In this document: positions 25,301 to 38,500 of the stretch, one piece after another | Position numbering within the stretch: position 1 is the stretch's first letter | How the letters are laid out: each line of letters starts with the position of its first letter | Assembly (NCBI RefSeq): GCF_964355755.1 | Contig: NC_092679.1 | Location: forward strand, 2,232,001 to 2,296,000 | DNA: 64,000 nucleotides | Origin: Antedon mediterranea | Taxonomy: Eukaryota; Echinodermata; Crinoidea; Comatulida; Antedonidae | Direction of reading: 5' to 3' | Notes under the pieces: model-generated | What the model saw: the letters and a program-made list of their open reading frames with translations, nothing else | Databases searched by the model: none | What the model was told of the DNA's origin: nothing | Position numbers and translations under genes: made by a program

Positions 25301-26527
25301 TGGAAGGTATCAAGCTGGTTCTTAGTTGAAGACCACATCAAAGCATCTGGAGACTTTGGCAGAATTAACTTCGGTTCTAGAAATTCAGAGGAATTATAGT
25401 AAAATTCTTCATTTGTGTATTATATTCAATATTAAATAATAAATATGAGATAATGATTGTGATTTCATGAAAACATCTTATTTTCTCTCTTTCATTATGC
25501 TCTGTATGTGCCCATATATGGACATAATGTCATATCAGTACTATATTTGGGCATATCACTACCATATTTGGGCACATCACACTTTTTGACTAGCTTGATA
25601 GACAGAGCTTTAAATAGGCGTTCTTTTTACCTGTCATGATTAAAAGATTAACACCAATTTTACAAAGTTGTTGAAATCTTTTCACAATATCTTGTTCAGA
25701 TGCGACTTGTTGGCCAATATGCTTCTTGTGACCTTTGGCCTCTTCATTGCGTTGCAGTCTTAACATTGTATCAAGGTAGACAGAGTATCTTTGATCTGTC
25801 GAAAAAAAGAAACAAATTGTACTAAAGTTTGCATATAATGGTACACAATGAGAAATATGTGTGGAACTAGCCTTAAAGCCCCTGGGCTTATTTAAGTTTT
25901 TCCAGCATAAGTGCATTGTACTTTTTAAAATTAATTCTCATTTTTATTATTACATAATTATCTATCTTATAAAAATCACACTGAATTGAAGTATAATCAT
26001 TCCTAGAAACCGAGCCTCGTGATTGGTTATTCTACTAGTTTTTATTTACGCTGCAAGTACATTTACAGATGTAACCCTGCCTCACAAATTAAAATAAATA
26101 ATAATTTAATTCAGTATACACTATTATATGTAGTAACAAAAATAATTTTCTGTATAAATAAAATTCCTGTACCTTCACTTAAAGGTAGGGCTGCCTTAGT
26201 CTTGCCTCCAATTTGTGACTGAGGTTCTAGCAGAGTTTCTTTAGACGAACCGATCATTTGGGATTGAGACCTTACTCGAGATGGGCTATGTGTAACATGG
26301 CCTCTGGTAAAGTCTGCTACAAAAGATAAAAGTTCAATATGTTTAAAAAAGCTGAGGAATAATTTTAAGTCTTGCTACGGAAGTATGGTGATGATTGATT
26401 CATTACAAAAAAGAAATAAAAAACAATGAATACTGATATATTAGAATGAATGAAAATAATGATAGACCTGGTCGTCCATTATTGACAGGCGCCCTCTGGC
26501 GGAATTTTGATTCCTCATATTTTCGTT
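16310..26527 (-). CDS. LYST: LYST exons 26-48: PH, BEACH and WD40 domains
   Basis: Exons 26468-26527, 26173-26316, 25631-25795, 25243-25376, 24805-24999, 24200-24373, 23926-24069, 23705-23829, 23121-23369, 22947-23008, 22572-22783, 21956-22267, 21433-21589, 21119-21259, 20682-20899, 20057-20290, 19546-19735, 19067-19203, 18708-18806, 18094-18334, 17295-17451, 17037-17105, 16310-16439. The PH-like domain includes MYFVGDEP and [18 protein letters not shown] has [70 protein letters not shown] and [17 protein letters not shown]40 blades follow, ending [10 protein letters not shown] and GSI-stop. Confidence 0.94.
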
Positions 26528-29500
26528 CTGAAATAATTAACACACATGAATGAAGCATGAATTAGTAGATGAAAAATGAATGAAGATAAAATGGTCGTCA
26601 TATTGGAACATCATATGGCTATAATATTGCTTGTCATGGTCACAGCATGAACATCACATGGCTTGGCATGGTAGAGCATGACCATATATGAATATCATGT
26701 GACTTCTCCGATTAGAATGTGATTATTATAAGATAAATATAAAAGTTAAAGATGTATTGTCCCTTTAACCAATTCCAAAAAAAGATTTCAACAAAAAGTG
26801 GATCATTTTGAAGCATCATAATAGTTATTAGTACATCACAGCCACTGATCATAACTGGGCCCTCTGGGAGACCAGTCTTTGACTGAAGAGGTCGCCCAGT
26901 ATAAATATTAAAAAAAAAAAAAATTTCAAAATATTAAATTTCATCAAAAATTAGTCGAAAAAAAAATAATTTAACTAAAATACAGACATTTTTTTGTTAA
27001 AAAAATTACTTTGACTTCTAGTCAAAGTTTTCGATCAAAACATATCTCATAATGCAACGCACTTGTTTGGCTACTCTGTATGCATAATCATAAAACTTCT
27101 CAACCGTGACGAGTTGTAAACAATCCTAATTAGCATCATGCATAATGCATACTCGTGGTTTGAAATCTTTGTTTACTTTCACTCGCAACGATTTTCCAGA
27201 CGAAATGTAATCAAATTAATTTACCTGTTAACAGTGGCGTATCCAGGATTTTGAAGTTGGGGGGGGGGGGGGGGCCGGGAATTGCCAATTTGCCGACAAA
27301 ATTGGTGTCATTATCTGTACATACACGACGTCTATGATCAATATATGTTCTAGGATTACATAGTCATATTGTCTTATATGGGATAATGATGCAAAATTAA
27401 AACCAAACCAACATTATCTGTTAGTATGTTGTATTCATATTACAATAAAGAAAGAATTAGGAAAATCTGATTTGTAGTTTTCGAAATATAGGGTCTAAAA
27501 CATCGCCGAAAATGATCGTTTTTAGCCACGAAAGAAGTAAAACAATTTGCAGCCGCAGTCGACAATTCTATTAACTACGCCATTTTTGGTTAAAATAATT
27601 ACATATAATTACGTTTTTTAGTAATTTATTTTATATATCACCATTGGAAATATCAATAAAACATGTTATTAAATGCTTATAAAATATATAAAGTTGTTTA
27701 CTTAACGGAATTCGGACAAATTCATTGCTCTAACTTTGTGTAACGATCAGAGAGATTCATGGTACACGCGCGAGAGAAAACATTCCGCTGCGGGTGATTC
27801 GCATCCACCAATCAAATCAGCTAGAATCCTAAATCATTCAACCGTGAGCAATGCCAATCGCGAGAAAGCTCAGCTTTGATTGGCTTACGATGACATCATA
27901 TCACACAATGGTGGTTTTGTAGTTGAGCCTCACGGAATATTCTGTTCCAAAAATGAAATACATGGATATTTTTTATGGTATATGTGCTTTTTATTTAAAA
28001 ATTTTGAATAATAAAGGCCTCATATCGAGAAAAAAAAACGGGTTTTTGGCACTTATAATAAATATATCTTAGACAAAAAAGCACATGGCATGTGGAACTA
28101 TATAATCTCTTAGCGTAGGAAGACATAAAAATCCCAGGTCATGAGAGGCTCAACTGCATGCAAAAACAAGGTTTTAGGGTAAGGTCAAAGACTTGAGTAA
28201 ACAATCTACCGCGTACGGCCGTACGTACGTGCTACACATTTTTTACGTGTTTCGTTAGATGTAATGAAAATAAAAAATAGTTGATCTGAAGGGATCAATG
28301 ATGATATGATATGTAAATAAACAAACACTCAAAAGAATTATGTTTACAGTGCAATTATTGTCAGAATAAATAGTTTATTTTTTTCCCCGGCACCTTTGTT
28401 TGCCGACGGCCGCAAAATCAGGGGGGGGGGCCCGGGCCCCCGGCCCCCCTACTGGATACGCCACTGCCTGTTAATTACGTAAACTTGTTGTTTTTGGCTC
28501 AAATTTTCGACATAAAGTGAATAACTTTAATATTACTTTGATATGGCCCATTTAAATTTAGAATATTTTGACTTTCATTTTTTGGGTTTCAAGGGACAAT
28601 ACAACAAAATGAGAAAATGTTGAAAACTATTATTGATATTGTTAAATAATAAATAAATGATTTCTGTTATTTGAACTTTAATAAATTGCAAACCTGAATA
28701 ACTGATACTCCTAATAAAAGACGACTTCCACACACGTGATACAGCTGATTCCTGTTGACAGGACGTAGCCTGCATGTGACTGAAAACCTCACGTACGATG
28801 TAACACTGCGTTTCATGGAACACCTCTACCGGAAAGCTGTGTTCACCTGCGAAATGGAATCAGAATCAGAAACAGTCGATATATGGCAATATAGAAAAAT
28901 ATGTTTAAATGTGGTCACCTAAAATGTGATATAGAATCATTTATTCTTGTTGTAGTTAGAACCTACAATAGTACCATAAAGCTCTGTCTACATTATCAAA
29001 CTTTATGTGACAAAAAATGTGATGTGCCCAAATATGGACATGATGATGTCATATCACTACCATATTTAGTCATATCAGTACCATATTTAAGCGTATCACT
29101 ACCATATTTGGGCACATCACAGTTTGAAACTTACCATAAGTTGTGTTGTGCTCATGCTCTACACCGCTGAGTAATGTCATCACATCGTCAAAATAGTCCA
29201 TGTTCTGTTGAATACTCAGGCTATATAAATATAAAACGTTAATTTTATAAATGTTCTGTGACTTTCATATTTGCCTAGGCAGAGGTTTGGGCTCTTTGGA
29301 GTGCCCTTCTAGTTTATATCATACTTTTTTTGTCTTACCTGCATGCTCGTATTACAATGCAGGTTAGAAAATGCTGGATGTCAGAAATCAAAAGCTTTAA
29401 GTCTTCACTGCAAACACCTAGCGACAATGGCTTAGTAGACAGTGCCGTCAATACATTACACAACGTTTCATTAATTCCATTTTCCAACATAACAACAGCC

Positions 29501-32500
29501 AGAGTGTTCACTCCTTCAAACAACTATTTTAAAAATAAATTGTAATACAATCAAATTCACTTTATTTTAATTTATATTCAGGTGGAGGGAGGGGGAGATT
29601 TGTCTAACAAATAGATGGAGGAGATAACAACAAAGCAAAGTTTCTAAAAGATGTTGCGTCAGCTTTACCAAAAAAAAGAGGAAGGCGGAAGAGACCCAAC
29701 ACAACAAACCGAAAAAAAAAACAAGCAAATGAATATGAAACTATGAAAATGTGAATTGGTGCGAGTAAGTGACCAATCGGTTAAGACAGTGGAACCGTAA
29801 GTACGTAGCCATAACATCGGCAAGGGTTCGAGGCTCACACGCTCCATGGTTCTGGTGGTAGAACAAGTCTTCTCGTCTAAGGACTATAAACCATAGGTCC
29901 AGTGTACACATCCAGTTCATGTGCACTTTAAAGACCCTAGTACATCTTTCGAGATGAGTAGAGGGTTACCCCGGTGTGCTAGTACACACTGGGAGTCCAG
30001 TCTTTGACTGAAGAGGTTATCCGTATAAATAAATACCAAATTCTAACAGTATTGTTTTTAAGCCGATTCATCTTTGCCACGATGTTTTAAGTTCTATTAT
30101 TATTATTATATTTAGCTTACATGTAAGAACATGCACACTGCATTGTGACAGAGAGGTGGATCATGAACGCAGTTTTCCAGAAGAGCAATAGCTGGGATGA
30201 GGGACATCTGATGGAAGTTGTCAATGTCTTGCAAGTCCATTGGGTTGTAACTGAAAGACATTTAAATTGAAATAATAAGAAAACAAAATTAACCAAAGAT
30301 CAAGCAACATAGTGGAGCTGTAGCTTGGTGGTTTACATGCTTGCCTTCTAATCCAAAGGTCCGGGGTTCAATCCTGACCTAGTGCAGGGTTGTAACTCAT
30401 GCCTTTTTCAACTCCCCTCCCTAAGCCTCAAATGAGGATTGGCGAGATACTCGTTGCTGAATGCTGAATTTCTTATTATTAAGAAATAAAGGAGAAAAAC
30501 ACAGAAGACATTTATTTAATCGCTTTTAAGAATACAACATACCTTTGACTTAAATCCACTGGTTTACCAAAAGTGATTGTTAGACAAGCTTCAAATAATT
30601 CCCGAGTCGCTGGGTATTGATGAAGCTGATTGGCTAAAAGGTTAAATCCTCGCATTTTTAGAAACGCCTCAAGTTGTCCTTCGTCAGCTCGGAGGAAGAA
30701 CACCTCCAAAAGCTGAGTAAAATAACAGAAATATATTTAAGGTAACTGGCCAATCAACATACTGGAAAGGATAAACATATTTACCAAGTATTTGGACTTT
30801 TGAAAAAAACGAAAAGGTGGGTAATTAGTAAATGGATTGATGAAAGATAAAGTATAAACTTTGAGTGAATGAATGAGTGAGGAGAGACTGTACCTTAACA
30901 ATGTTAACTCTGACATCATTATGGGCATGGTGAGCAAGAACCAGGAGTAAGTCTGGTTTGATAATTATCCCGATGATCTTCTGACGGCTGGCATCGGGCA
31001 TTGATATGATTGCACCAAAGAGAAGCTTCAAAAGACCAGAACAAAGCAGCGCCAATTGGAGCTCTTTCATACAGCTGGCATCGAGGGTGTCAAAGCTGGA
31101 GTTGTCACGATTCACCAGATTGCTGGAGTCATCAAGATCTACTGAAGAGGTGACAGAGTTAGTATCTGGAGTTGCAATGACAAGGAATTCATCAAGAACA
31201 AAATCTAAAAATTAAGAAAGAACACAGGAAAGCTAAAAGCTTTTTCTTTAAACTTTTCATTTAAGATGACACAATGGATTACTAAGAAACTAAACTTCAA
31301 TAAAATCACTCCAAATTTACCTTGTGGAGTCTTTATATCAGATGATGAAACCAGTGTATCTCCATCAACCTTTGATTGCGTTTCCTCAACTCCATTTTCC
31401 ACTGCATCCAGGCCAGTATCTTCCTTCTCTTTGACATCTACTGGAGGTGTTCCTGGCACATCTGAATTCGACTCCTGGCGAGCCCAACTACTACTATCAG
31501 TTTCTGAGACACTTTCAGAGTGCATTAAGGAAGACTTTCTTGGAGTACTGGTCAACAGTGAATTGGAGTTGTCACTGTACAGTTGGTAATGAGGATTAGT
31601 CTGTTGGAAGATTGTCTTTGAATCCTGTTGAAAACCTACAATTAAGAGAGTAAGATTTATTTTTGGGAAACCACCTGTGCCACAAAAAAAAAAAACCACA
31701 CAAGCTACTAAAGTGGAGCAGTAGCTTTCAACAATTAAGTTTGCTCCTAAAGAGAAGATGACTACATTTATACATTTTTTCAAAACTGTACCTGTGTGTA
31801 GCGTGAAATAGAAGCTAGCTTTCGCATGACAGATGAATGTTTGTATTGCTGGATGAACCGCTAAAAGGAAGTCGCAGACTTCGGCGATGAGGTGCGTCTC
31901 TGGTGGGCTTCCCATGATGGCCTTGATAATGTTGACAATGGAGAAACACACAGCACCCGGAAACACAGTTACTGATTCATTATTTTGCTCCTGTAAGACA
32001 CGCAAATGGCTATAGATATTTAATACCATTTACACTATAGTACATCCAACTGTATGCTATCTGAGTCTTTATGTACACAATAGTGAATGTTCTTTATTGC
32101 ACAAACTCACAATCAACATCATTAACCTACAGATTAGAATTATGCTTTTGAAAACTTACCCTAATAATCATTAAAAGCTTATCCACTATATTCAAGCTTT
32201 GAAGCTGAGCAACGTTGAAGCTCCTATGCCTGTGGTCTTCACGTATCAGCACCTCTATGACGTGGTAAAGCGTCTCCCATACACCATGTTCAGCATTCTC
32301 CCACAGCTTCCAGGCCAGGATGAGGTACACCAATAGATGGTTAGACTTAATGACAGCCTGGCTGTTTTTGTTTACATTGTATTGGTTTGTTAAACTACAA
32401 TATGTTAGGATACTGTCACTGCAACAGGAATCCAGTAAAATCTGGAAGAAAATCATTAATCATTAAGGTATCGTTACTTCTTAAACTCTGTCTACACTAT

Positions 32501-35500
32501 CAAACTAGTTTGATGTGCCCAATATGGTAGTGGTATGCCCAAATATGGTAGTGATATGACATCATCATGTCCATATATGGGCACATCACATTTGTTTGTC
32601 ACATAAAGTTTGGTAGTGTAGACAGAGTTTAAAAGACCCATACACATGGGACTATTCCAATGTCTACACAACCGGCAGCTGGCAATATCTGAATCAATCT
32701 TCATGCCTAAAAAAGATGATAATTCACCAACAATAAGTACCTTTAAAACCTGATATCCCACAATGCAAGATGATGACATAAGAACTTTGCCTAGCAACGC
32801 TGGTCCAGAGATTGATCTGAAATCATTGGCTAATGACTGGCTGCCCTTGAGTAATTGGAATAAAACTTTAAGAGCTTTTGCTTGAACCTGACCTTCGCTT
32901 GTTTTTTCAACAACCTGAAAAATTAGATTTTTTATTTAAAACATTTAAAAAAACTATTTCATTATTCATTTGGTATTTAAGGGATTTGAAAATAATGTTT
33001 ATTATATTGAATTTTACATTTTGGCAATAATTTACAGTACACCTCTACTTTTTTATTTTTGTTTGAGGATGAGTTATGACTATGAATCTGAGCTATTCCA
33101 TTTTCCCTCAGAGGGGTGTATATCTTAAAAATGATGTATCATAGAATTGACTTTACCCTGGCAAACAAATACAAGAAGACAGAAATGCCTCCCAACTCAT
33201 GGACAGCAGCCTGCATATCCCTGTAAACATGACTTTCAATAGAACACAGTTTGTTCACTTCAACTCGAACAGGTGTCTTAAGAAGGGCATTGGACAGAGT
33301 TTTTGAGCCAGACAGCATCCACGAAAGAGGTTTTTGAGTCTGAGACGAAGCCTTGTAGCAACTGAAGATGTTACCATCACATGGTGAGAACGAGGCCAGG
33401 AAACATTCCTAGAAAATTTAAAAGAAAATATTTATATATTATGTCATCAGTCAGACCATATAGGACAGTGTACTCCTTATCAATTAATGCAAGGTAAAGC
33501 CTACCTTCATGTGCTTTGAAAGAGTGGCAACAAAAAACAATGAAATCATTTAGTAAAGTAAAATTACCCTAAGATTCCTGAGATCCATTTCTCGGTCTTC
33601 TGTTAACAAATCGTGACTTATTCCCGATTTGAGCACATCCTCCGAAATATGACGGCTGTACATCGCAGATTGTTTACTGCCCTCACATGCTGCGAGTGTG
33701 TAATAATCTGGACCCATTGTGTGCAGGTGGAAGCATGTTTCTTTAGTCATTAAATGTGAATCTAAAAAAAGTAAACACAGAATATAATCAAAAGATAAAT
33801 AAAGAAGAAAGAAAGAATATAAATAATATACAAAACTTATTTTTGTATATTCCCAAATTTCAGTTATTCTTTTTAATTATATAAGATTAAAAAGATAGAT
33901 GGACCAAATGTGGATTGTAGAGAATGAAAATATCTTACCATTGAAAATGAGGACATTGCCCATCTGCCAGAGGCCTGGCATGGCAGCACTAGGCTGAAGC
34001 ATGTGGCCTAGCAGACAACATGTGTTAACAGGACCTGGAATGACTGGTCCTGATACCTCATATCTTAATAGTGTTTCATACTGATTATGACCATCAATAA
34101 TCAATTGAATCTAAAAGAAAAACATTCCTGTATTAGTCAATATAATTGTTTATTTTAAAATAGGATACCTCTACTAAAGGGGAAATTGTTGGGTCCAAAA
34201 GTTTCCCCTTAATGGAATGCTTAAGGACTTTTACTGTATTTCCATTATTGTTTGTTTGTCCCACTACTGGTGGTTGTAAAGAGAAAAAAGAGACTGTGTT
34301 AAGCTCTGTTCACACTATTAAACTTTATGTGACAAAAATATGTGATATGGACATAATGATGTCATATCACTACCATATTTGGGCACATCACACATTTTTT
34401 TGTCAAACTAGTTTGATAGTGTAGACAGAGCTTTAAGCAAATACACTTACATGTCCAGCCACTTTCAGCCCATCAAACTTTTCCACATACGCCAACGACA
34501 CATGATGCCAGTAACTAGGATTAATGTTAACCTCTATCACTTTTTCAGCTAGAAATTTTGATTGATTTTGCCTCGTCTCCGATGCTCTATAAAATTTAAT
34601 AGCGATAAAAATTGAATGTGAAACCAATGTGAAAGGACGGCATTAAGTCTGGGTAATCTGTCTCTGTGAACACATGTTACCAAACATAATAATACTACAT
34701 ACAATTACATATTTGGTTTTTAATATCATCACAATTACACAATGTTTGATATTTCCCTCAATTATTATATTTTGTATTTAAGTTTGTATTTAAGTAAAAA
34801 CATACTGAACGTTAAACATATATTTATGTTTAATATCGGAAAAAAGGTGATTAAATATATTTGTTTTTTCTAAATATTTTGTTTTTACTTTATGTATTGT
34901 AATATTTTTTTTTTCTATTTAATGTTATATATTGGGGTGATACAAACTTTCTGATTTTCTGACTCTCCCCCACCACTGACTAAACTACTTTTTTTTCATT
35001 GTATTTATATGCAAATTTTATCTATTAACTAGCCATTTTATCATAATGTTATTGTATAATACATGTTACAAGTTGTTATATTGTGAAAATAAATAGAAAT
35101 TGAAATTAAAGATTTAGAAATGCTAAGTAGAGCAAGTGTGAATGGTGAACGGCCAACGATACAAAAAAAATTATTATTGCGTAATAAAAATCAAAGCATG
35201 ACTACATTTTAGATAACATCTGGTTTGGTATCATGCTTTAATATTAATAATGTCATAAAGTTACTATAGATGTGGAGTGTTTATTAGATTTACATATTTG
35301 CATTTGATATTCTTTATTTATCTAAAAAAGTACAAACATAATGTTGAACTTCATAGTTCCGAAAATCTCCTTTCCATTTTGACTTTTAACACTAAAACAG
35401 ATGGCCTAAGCACCTTTACTTCTGCTGCCTCTTGCTTATGGAATGATCTACCCGTTCTTCTACTACTGCCTTTAAATCTGCCTTCAAAACTTTTTCTTTC

Positions 35501-38500
35501 AATTTGAGCTCTCTCACACACCGCACCTTTGATCACTTACTGCTGGAATTGGCGCATTAGAAATTCGTATTATTATTATTATTATTATTTGCGCTCAATG
35601 GCTTAAAGATACATACATTTTCTTCCAAAATTTTTTCATAATTTAACGTACACCAATTAATAGTAATCAACGTTTGTTTAAAGAGTTTCCTTTAAGTGAC
35701 TTTACAAAAAAAAGAAAAATATTATTAATTAATGTAACTAGCCTAGGATTTTTACAGGGGCTTCATTTTTCTACAAAAGGGTAAAATGTAATCAAGAGGA
35801 TAGTTAGGCCAAAGAGATATGATATCTCTATGGTTGGGCCTATCATGAGCTACTGTAGGCTGGTTATTTAGGCCATAGAGATATGATATCTCTATGGTTG
35901 GACCTATCATGAGCTACTGTAGGCTGGCTATTTAGGCCATAGAGATATGATCTCTATGGTTAGGCCTAACATGAGCTACTGTAGGCTGGCTATTTAGGCC
36001 ATAGAGATATGATATCTCTATGGTTAGGCCTATCATGAGCTACTGTAGGCTGGCTATTTAGGCCAAAGAGATATGATATCTCTATCATGAGCTACTGTAG
36101 GCGGTAAGGCTGGCTATTTAGGCCATAGAGATATTATCTCTATCTTTGTGGCTTGGCCTATCTACCATATTTTCACTACTGATCTCTAGTTTGAAAACGG
36201 CACTTCAACCTTTGTTAGGTGTAAGTTGCGATTCTTACAGTAATTCTGAGAGATAGATCTACTGACAATCTTAAATATGTGTAAACTATATTAAATATCT
36301 TTGCACTATAAATATTAATAGAGGCAATAGAAACCAGATGACGCATCATATGACAATGATATGAAACTATTAAAATTCAGTAAACATGCGAAACTCTCGT
36401 AAAAAAATCGTCATAAAAATATGTGACAGAGAAACTATATTAAAGAATTCCTCCCTCTTTAACGTAATTGTTTTGTATAAATTGTTTATTGTGTATGTAA
36501 ATATTAATTGATGAAATGAAAAAAATAATATTACAGATGTATTGTCCCCCAAAAACATGAAAAATAAATCAGACTTTAAATAGGCCATTTTGCCGTTTTA
36601 ATAAAGTTTTTTACTTCTGTAAAAAAAAAATTATTTCAAAGTTCCAGTTTTTGGTCAAAGTAAAAACTATTACATGACATTAAAGTGGCATATTCAACCA
36701 AAAAAATTGAAAGCATTTTTAAGGGGACAATATATCTTTAAATAAGTTTTTATGATTGGTTATATTTTTGAATATTAAAAACATACCTGATAATAAATGA
36801 GCTGGATTTAGGATCAACCCACATTTGAACTAATCCATCTGAATTCCCAATGGACACAATATGGAGAAGTTGAACGTTCTTGGTAGTTGACACATCATCC
36901 TGTTCATATGATGATTGCTTGTTATGCGTTGACGGAGATTTAGAGTCGGTTTTTCCGGTATCGGAAGACGACTTCCTAAAAGACCTGTTTGTCCGTCTAT
37001 TTCGCGAGAGCTTCGAACTAGACTTTTCTTTAACTTCCTTATCCTCTACCCTCATCCATATCGTTAAGCCAAAACCTTTCCCTACCGGAGGCCAGTTTAG
37101 CTGGTTTTGCAGTGGCAACCTTAATGGGGCTATGCTCCATGGATCTAGGCTTGGGCTTAGGATAGGGTTACTGGTGGGATTCTGGTAGAGGGACATACCA
37201 GGTGAGCTTGGTGGTGCGACATCATGCGTATGGACTGGGAAGCAAAGAATGTGAGTAGGCTGGGTGATAATCCTATCTGTCACCTCCAATAAGGTGTTTA
37301 GTAAAGACTCCTGCAAAAAATAATTTTACTCATTTATCAAAACTAAATGTTGTTCAACTTTATGTTAAATTCATATAGGATTTCATTTGTTGTACAGTAT
37401 TCTACTGTGTCTACATTAGTAATATCATATTGAATTCAGTTATAAGCCCATCAACAGAATTAGGTCAAGTGAAAGGCAAAATAAAATGCAGTTTTAAAGT
37501 TTGTTTGATGTGCATACTATTACTGCCTATTAATACTTAAATTATTATTTTTGATTTAATAAAAAAAACATTACAGTTATCAAATAATAATAATTGTTTA
37601 ACTTACAACTGGGGGATCTGCGGTTTGAAAGAGGTGCAGAAACTGGCGTAGTTCATCGGCCGACATGTATGGTTGAACGAGAACCGCAAACAGCTCTAAC
37701 AAAAGATCTTGAACGACTAAACACAAACAATCACAATTTATATAGTCTGAATTTTGTAATGAATAAAAAAAATTTTTTTTTAAACAAATATTTTTGTTTG
37801 TACAACAAACTTTCAGTATTGAATTACATGACCTTGATTTTTTATTGGACATTTTAAATTTTTATAAACAGGAATTTTAACCAAAAACAACGTATGTTAC
37901 TGCTTACAAATTTAAGTATACTAAAATGTGTTTTTAGTCCAAAAAATATTTTTAAAATTACTGGCATTTATTTAGAGAGGCTGGTGGTGTTAAATATGCA
38001 GAAAACAATGCAATAAAAAAACTGCCATCTGCCATATTGATTACAAAGAACCAATTGTAATTTTGAGGGTTGAATTTTTGTACATGTTTGCAATTGGGTG
38101 TTGATCATAAACAATACCAGCATTGCTGTACCATATTTCACATATTGTTGATGCAAAAAATTGTTTTAAACTTCTGTAAATTTGATCAAGTTGTAAACAT
38201 ATTTATGTCAATGATTGCACGTTAAAAAAAATAAAATAAACAGGTACATTTTAACCAGAAAAGAAACTGATTGGCTATTTATTTTCTAGTTTTAACTAAA
38301 ATATGTATCATACAAATTGCATATTCAACAACAGCAAACATTCTATTGATTTCTGTACAGAAGATGTCTTTAAACAAGGATTTTTTTATTGAAAGATAAA
38401 GTTCATAAGCAAATAATTACTGAAAATGTAAAAAAAAAATAAATAAAAATTTAAAAAATACATTACCTTGTATATTTTTATCCCTCCTTTCGAGAATCCA

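Larger units (their letters stand above)
26746..28604. repeat. Long-TIR MITE (family 2) carrying two nested insertions
   Basis: Starts TTAAAGATGTATTGTCCC and ends near AAGGGACAATACA. Without its insertions it matches, inverted, the uninterrupted copy at 47793-48333 almost end to end. It contains a truncated SINE (26828-26927) and an hAT-type element (27232-28466). Confidence 0.8.
34620..36786. other. LYST intron made of repeats
   Basis: The intron between LYST exons 36787-37310 and 34451-34586 holds a LINE tail (35277-35592), the 64-bp hairpin satellite (35793-36160) and a family 2 MITE (36531-36742). The rest is AT-rich with no gene that I can see. Confidence 0.6.
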
